A stretch of 10,175 nt of DNA, from NCBI GenBank assembly GCA_027010005.1, contig JALVCM010000273.1, forward strand, positions 1-10,175. The letters are read 5' to 3'. Of this stretch, positions 7,026 through 10,175 are shown piece after piece; within the stretch, counting starts at the first letter, position 1, and the number at the start of each line of letters is the position of its first letter. The stretch comes from Thiohalobacter sp. Lineage in GTDB: Bacteria > Pseudomonadota > Gammaproteobacteria > DSM-19610. The notes under the pieces are model-generated. The model was given only the letters and a program-made list of their open reading frames with translations, was not told where the DNA came from and ran no database searches. The position numbers were made by a program, and so were the translations under genes.

Positions 7026-7757
7026 ATGGATCTTCGCATTGCCGCTTTTGTTACTGCATCGATGCTCGCGCACGGCGCCGTCATGCTGTGGCCGGCCGCG
7101 AATTCACTTCCGCAACTGACCGTTGGCGGGGAAGTCCGGGCATTACAGGTTGCACTGCTGCCCCCTGCAAAGCACGCAGACCAGGGCACAGAAAAAACCC
7201 GCGACACACTTACCCTGCTGATACCGGCAAACAGCCCGGCCAGTGCCAGGGCAACTCAGGCAAAGCACGTCACAGCAGCTCCTGCCGCGACAAGGCCGAC
7301 CGGCCCGGCCATCACAAAGCACTCTGCACTTGAATCTCAACCTGTGGACAATACCGCGCAACGGCTGGCTGCACAGGACAGCGGGACACAACCCGGTACG
7401 ACAACCCGCCTGCCCGTCGCGCAGCAGAAAACAGCCACTCCACAGCACAGCCCTACAAAACGTGTCAGCGAATATATCAGTGCCGCCCTGAAAAACCGGC
7501 TGGTGCAGTACTTTGAGTACCCCTGGCTGGCACAACAGCGTGGCTGGGAAGGACGCGTGCTTTTATCACTGCGCGTTGCCAGCAACGGCAACCTGAGTGA
7601 ATGGAAGATTGTGCAGACCTCGGGTTACCGCACCCTCGACCAGTCCGCACTCAGGGCGGTCAGGCGTATAGAACACCTTCCCCAGGCCGGTCGCTGGCTG
7701 AAAAGCGGCTCTCTGGAAGTCCAGCTTCCCGTGCAATACAAACTGCTCGACAGCTGA
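7026..7757 (+). CDS. tonB: TonB-family energy transducer
   Basis: TonB spans the periplasm and passes proton-motive force from ExbB/ExbD to outer-membrane receptors. The 243-residue product has the three expected parts. A short N-terminal anchor (residues 5-23) carries the Ser-x3-His pair (Ser12, His16) that TonB needs to contact ExbB. A periplasmic linker (about 25-145) is rich in Ala, Thr, Pro and Gln rather than classic Pro-Lys repeats. The C-terminal domain (about 148-243) has YFEYPWLAQQRGWEGRVLL, ASNGNL, TSGYRTLDQSALRAV and a closing beta strand LEVQLPVQYKL. The ATG has no clear ribosome site. No exbB, exbD or receptor gene is in view. The adenosyltransferase gene begins 4 bp after the stop, so this TonB probably serves cobalamin uptake. 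Confidence 0.9.
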   Translation: MDLRIAAFVTASMLAHGAVMLWPAANSLPQLTVGGEVRALQVALLPPAKHADQGTEKTRDTLTLLIPANSPASARATQAKHVTAAPAATRPTGPAITKHSALESQPVDNTAQRLAAQDSGTQPGTTTRLPVAQQKTATPQHSPTKRVSEYISAALKNRLVQYFEYPWLAQQRGWEGRVLLSLRVASNGNLSEWKIVQTSGYRTLDQSALRAVRRIEHLPQAGRWLKSGSLEVQLPVQYKLLDS

Positions 7758-7761
7758 GCCT

Positions 7762-8307
7762 GTGGGACACCGCCTGTCAAAAATCTACACCCGTACCGGT
7801 GATGACGGCGAGACCGGGCTGGGTGATGGTTCCCGGGTTGCCAAGGATACGTCACGTATCGAGGCCATTGGTACCATCGATGAACTGAACAGTCTGATCG
7901 GGGTTCTGCTGAGTGGTGATGTGCCCGGGAAAGTGCACACGGAACTGACGGAAGTACAGCACCAGCTGTTTGACCTGGGCGGTGAACTGTCCATCCCCGG
8001 GCACAGCATTTTGACAGAAACTGCCGTTGAACAACTGGAACAACAGCTCGATGCATGGAACGCCGACCTGCCGATGCTGAAAGAATTTATCCTGCCCGGT
8101 GGCTGCCCGGCTGCCGCACATTGCCACCTTGCACGCAGTGTTTGCCGGCGTGCCGAACGGCGACTGATCTCTCTGGCCGGCAATGCATCCGTTAATCCCG
8201 CTGCACTTCAGTATCTCAACCGGCTTTCGGATTACCTGTTTGTACTGGCACGTCACCTGAACCTTGATGCACAGGTTCCGGACGTACTCTGGCGTCACGA
8301 CCGCTAG
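7762..8307 (+). CDS. PduO-type ATP:cob(I)alamin adenosyltransferase
   Basis: This cytoplasmic enzyme transfers the 5'-deoxyadenosyl group of ATP to cob(I)alamin, making the coenzyme form after uptake or during salvage. The 181 residues fit a PduO/MMAB-type trimer subunit. The N-terminal ATP loop TRTGDDGETGLGDG covers residues 10-23, and RIEAIGTIDELN covers 32-43. FILPGG lies at 109-114, the ARSVCRRAER segment with its conserved arginines at 124-133, and LNRLSDYLFVLAR at 152-164. The start is GTG at 7762, 4 bp after the tonB stop and without a strong ribosome site, so coupled translation is likely. The last 92 bp overlap the 3' end of btuF on the other strand. The symbol is left open because pduO, cobO and btuR are used inconsistently for this fold. 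Confidence 0.95.
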   Translation: MGHRLSKIYTRTGDDGETGLGDGSRVAKDTSRIEAIGTIDELNSLIGVLLSGDVPGKVHTELTEVQHQLFDLGGELSIPGHSILTETAVEQLEQQLDAWNADLPMLKEFILPGGCPAAAHCHLARSVCRRAERRLISLAGNASVNPAALQYLNRLSDYLFVLARHLNLDAQVPDVLWRHDR

Positions 8308-9187
8308 ACCCTTTTTCCCCGCGCCGCACCTGATCTATATGCTCACACAGTTCACGGGCCGCCTGCAGCGCACGGGGGGTCTGCCGTTCCAGCATATCCG
8401 CCGGTACCGTGTAGAGATGGCCGTCCCGCACTGCCCGCAAAGTCTTCCATTTGCGCCAGCGCGCTTCCCAGTGATGGCTCTTGCCGGCATGACGACCAGC
8501 AATCAGCACCTCCGGGTCCGCCTTCAACACGGCCTCCGGGTCTATGGTCGGGGCAAGGTCAGGCAGACCGGAAAAAATATTCTCCGCCCCGCACAGGCGC
8601 AGCCAGTGACTGATCAGGTGATGACCATTCACGGTCATTAACGGTTGCTCCCAGATCTGATAGAACACCGTAACCGGCCGGCGACCGACGTAACGCAAAC
8701 GCAGAACCTCTACGCCTTCACGAAAAGCTTTGGCTGCCTGCCGTGCCTTCACCTCGCTGCCGGCCAGACGTCCAAGTGCCAGCAGGTTGTCTGCAATACC
8801 GTCGATGTCACGCGGCTCGGAATAGAAAATCTTCACGCCAAACTTTTCAAGCTGGTGCAGTTGCGGCTTTGCGTTACCACTCAGCCAGGCCACCACCAGG
8901 TCCGGTCGCTGCGCAATAATGGCTTCCACATTCAACCCTGCACCACTGCCCACACGTGGCAGCCTGCGTGCGGCCGGTGGCCAGTCGCTGTACTCAGATA
9001 CGGCAACCACACGATCACCGGCGCCGGCTGCAAACAGCAGCTCGGTCGCGTGGGGGGAAAGACTTACAATCCGTCGGGCAGGCTGTTCGAGCCGTACCAG
9101 CCGGCCCGCATCGTCCAAAGCTTCCACCGCAGCTCTTGCCGGATGAACCAGCACGCCCAGAACCAGCAGAGTCAGGAATATTCTCAT
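8216..9187 (-). CDS. btuF: BtuF-like periplasmic cobalamin-binding protein
   Basis: This is the substrate-binding protein for the BtuCD-type importer; it captures corrinoid in the periplasm. From ATG at 9187 the product is 323 residues. A signal peptide covers residues 1-19, with likely cleavage after ARA and before AVEALDD, and no lipobox Cys. BtuF signatures follow: RRIVSLSPHATELLFAAGAG (39-58), SEYSDWPP (64-71), GAGLNVEAIIAQRPDLVVAW (82-101), ISHWLRLCGAENIF (192-205) and a C-terminal RQTPRALQAARELCEHI (268-284). A start at 9196 (three more residues) is possible. The frame is also open to 9271, but that would overlap the divergent gene. Residues after about 287 form a charged, unfolded-looking tail that overlaps the adenosyltransferase gene. 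No ribosome site is evident; a TAGAAT box at 9200-9195 could mean a very short leader. Heme or another chelate is the alternative ligand. Confidence 0.9.
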   Translation of the reverse strand: MRIFLTLLVLGVLVHPARAAVEALDDAGRLVRLEQPARRIVSLSPHATELLFAAGAGDRVVAVSEYSDWPPAARRLPRVGSGAGLNVEAIIAQRPDLVVAWLSGNAKPQLHQLEKFGVKIFYSEPRDIDGIADNLLALGRLAGSEVKARQAAKAFREGVEVLRLRYVGRRPVTVFYQIWEQPLMTVNGHHLISHWLRLCGAENIFSGLPDLAPTIDPEAVLKADPEVLIAGRHAGKSHHWEARWRKWKTLRAVRDGHLYTVPADMLERQTPRALQAARELCEHIDQVRRGEKGSSGRDARVRPEPVHQGSGDVPVQTGNPKAG

Positions 9188-9220
9188 AGAGGGCATTCTA
9201 CGCGAGACGCGAAAGCCGGG

Positions 9221-9257
9221 TATAATCCGCCGCCAGTCAAAATCAGGGGCGGCACTC
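9221..9257 (+). promoter_or_regulatory. -10 box and ribosome-binding site of the KPR-like gene
   Basis: A perfect TATAAT sits at 9221-9226, preceded by GGG. No good -35 is found at 16-18 bases; the best is a poor ATTCTA/CTACGC region near 9195-9203. The predicted start near 9233 gives a leader of about 25 bases. AGGGG at 9245-9249 lies 8 bases before the ATG at 9258 and is one of the clearest ribosome sites in the window. Confidence 0.5.
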
Positions 9258-10016
9258 ATGAAAGATCCCATTGTTATTATTGGCCTGGGCGAAATGGGCG
9301 GGGTATTCGCCCGCGGGTTCCTGCGCAGCGGGTACCCGGTCTACCCGGTTACCCGTGAAACGGATTGTGCGGCACTGGCTGACGAGTTAAAAACGCCAGA
9401 ACTGGTACTGGTCGCAGTCGCCGAAAAAGACCTGCACCCGGTCCTGAAAGATATCCCCGCAGCCTGGCGTGAGCGTATTGCACTGTTGCAGAACGAGCTG
9501 CTGCCCGGTGACTGGGCGCAATACGGTTACGTTGACCCCACCGTCATTTCTGTCTGGTTTGAAAAGAAAAAGGGGCAGGATGTAAAAGTCATTATCCCCT
9601 CCCCGGCTTTCGGACCGAACGCGGAGTTACTTGCCAGCGCACTGGCCAGTATCGATATTCCTGTCACCGTGCTGGAAGATGCCGACCAGCTGTTGTTCGA
9701 GCTGGTACGCAAAAATGTCTACATTCTGACCACCAACATTGCCGGCCTGGAAACCGGGGGCACGGTCGGCGAGCTCTGGTCACAGCACCGGGACCTGGCA
9801 CGGGCCGTGGCAAGCGAGGTCATTACCCTGCAGGAAAAACTGACAGGCCACAGTTTCGACCACGAAGCCCTGATCAATGCCATGGTCGATGCCTTCAACG
9901 GTGACACCGAACACAAATGCATGGGTCGCAGTGCCCCGGCACGCCTGCAACGTGCACTGGAACTGGCAGCGCAATACAACGTCGATGTGCCGGTAATGCG
10001 CCGGATTGCAGGCTAG
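9258..10016 (+). CDS. Rossmann-fold NAD(P)-binding protein, ketopantoate-reductase-like
   Basis: This is a 252-residue, probably cytoplasmic, nucleotide-binding protein of unknown substrate. An N-terminal Rossmann domain opens with IVIIGLGEMGG (GxGxMG at residues 9-14). The centre has a well-kept stretch, DPTVISVWFEKK then IIPSPAFGP (about 93-120). The C-terminal helical domain has ELVRKNVYILTTNIAGL (148-164), TVGELW and HKCMGRSAPARLQRAL (219-234). The overall plan matches ketopantoate reductase (PanE/ApbA). In PanE a Lys-x3-Asn-x3-Asn series serves catalysis. Here Lys152 and Asn160 fit but Ile156 replaces the middle Asn, so pantothenate synthesis should not be assumed. It may belong to a distinct conserved group of 6-phosphogluconate-dehydrogenase-like proteins. 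The ATG is supported by AGGGG 8 bases upstream. It is divergent from btuF, 70 bp away. Confidence 0.82.
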   Translation: MKDPIVIIGLGEMGGVFARGFLRSGYPVYPVTRETDCAALADELKTPELVLVAVAEKDLHPVLKDIPAAWRERIALLQNELLPGDWAQYGYVDPTVISVWFEKKKGQDVKVIIPSPAFGPNAELLASALASIDIPVTVLEDADQLLFELVRKNVYILTTNIAGLETGGTVGELWSQHRDLARAVASEVITLQEKLTGHSFDHEALINAMVDAFNGDTEHKCMGRSAPARLQRALELAAQYNVDVPVMRRIAG

Positions 10017-10174
10017 GCTGGCGACACCTTGCCCAGGGTATTCTGGTCCGTGTGGTGGAAAATCGCCTTGTTGACGGGTATCCACAATTGCGTGTCTTCC
10101 CGGTAACTGAACGTCCCGTCATCATGGATCGTGACATCCAGCAGGTACTTCATGGTCTTGTAGGACTCATCCAG
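10013..10174 (-). CDS. C-terminal fragment, possible nitrobindin/FABP-like beta-barrel protein
   Basis: This is an open minus-strand frame entering from the right edge and ending in TAG at 10015-10013. It encodes the last 53 residues of a protein. The fragment alternates polar and hydrophobic residues as in beta strands: MKYLLDVTI, then GTFSYREDTQLWIPV, then IFHHTDQNTLGKV. The 'Y..dT.L.I......fhHtD.NtL' pattern resembles the closing strands of small heme-binding beta-barrel proteins of the nitrobindin/FABP type. The family call is tentative because only the end is visible. The coding call is firmer, because the other frames give basic, low-complexity sequence. Its stop shares CTAG with the stop of the convergent KPR-like gene. 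Confidence 0.55.
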   Translation of the reverse strand: MDESYKTMKYLLDVTIHDDGTFSYREDTQLWIPVNKAIFHHTDQNTLGKVSPA

Positions 10175-10175
10175 A

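Noticed and set aside
6890..7333. Plus-strand frame starting before tonB
   Set aside because: It starts at TTG and crosses into the tonB coding region in another frame; its product has no family features and tonB explains the region.
9188..9271. Longer BtuF beginning at 9271 or 9259
   Set aside because: It would put about 25 charged residues ahead of a clear signal peptide and overlap the start, ribosome site and -10 box of the divergent gene.
8645..9358. Plus-strand 237-codon frame opposite btuF
   Set aside because: Its product is rich in His, Arg, Cys and Gln with no domain, while the minus strand gives a full BtuF protein.

Overview
The window reads as chromosomal DNA of a gammaproteobacterium with GC-rich coding sequence. 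The main taxonomic hint is the ptsP-rppH pair with a divergent HAD-IB phosphatase gene, an arrangement I associate with gammaproteobacteria such as Pseudomonas. The lineage cannot be fixed further from sequence alone. I see no rRNA, tRNA, CRISPR array, insertion sequence or phage gene, and no broken gene. The longest gene-free stretch is 261 bp (5643-5903).

Layout, left to right. (1) The end of a PepSY-associated membrane protein (2-256, +) converges on ptsP (271-2535, -), which encodes the PEP phosphotransferase of the nitrogen PTS. rppH, the RNA pyrophosphohydrolase, lies upstream of ptsP on the same strand (2580-3083). (2) A divergent promoter region of about 150 bp leads to a plus-strand operon: a HAD-IB phosphatase (3235-3888), a BtuC/FecCD-type permease (3893-4870) and its ATPase (4863-5642). 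The genes are 4 bp apart or overlap by 8 bp. (3) An AT-rich spacer precedes a DUF5658-like small membrane protein with an Arg-rich N-terminus (5904-6389). It converges on a conserved hypothetical gene (6402-6845, -). (4) tonB (7026-7757) is followed 4 bp later by a PduO-type ATP:cob(I)alamin adenosyltransferase (7762-8307). That gene runs tail to tail into btuF (8216-9187, -), with a 92-bp overlap. (5) A Rossmann-fold, ketopantoate-reductase-like gene (9258-10016, +) follows a good -10 box. It shares a CTAG double stop with the end of a minus-strand gene cut by the window edge, possibly a heme-binding beta-barrel protein.

The main theme is cobalamin (or cobinamide) uptake and activation. TonB would energise an outer-membrane receptor not present here. 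BtuF would bind the corrinoid in the periplasm, BtuC and the ATPase would carry it across the inner membrane, and the PduO-type enzyme would adenosylate it. The parts lie in two blocks separated by two unrelated-looking genes. Nothing here is clearly a new system. The most interesting points are the TonB-adenosyltransferase pairing, the antisense overlap that adds a tail to BtuF, the HAD phosphatase at the head of the transporter operon, the two poorly known proteins in the middle, and a changed active-site position in the KPR-like protein.
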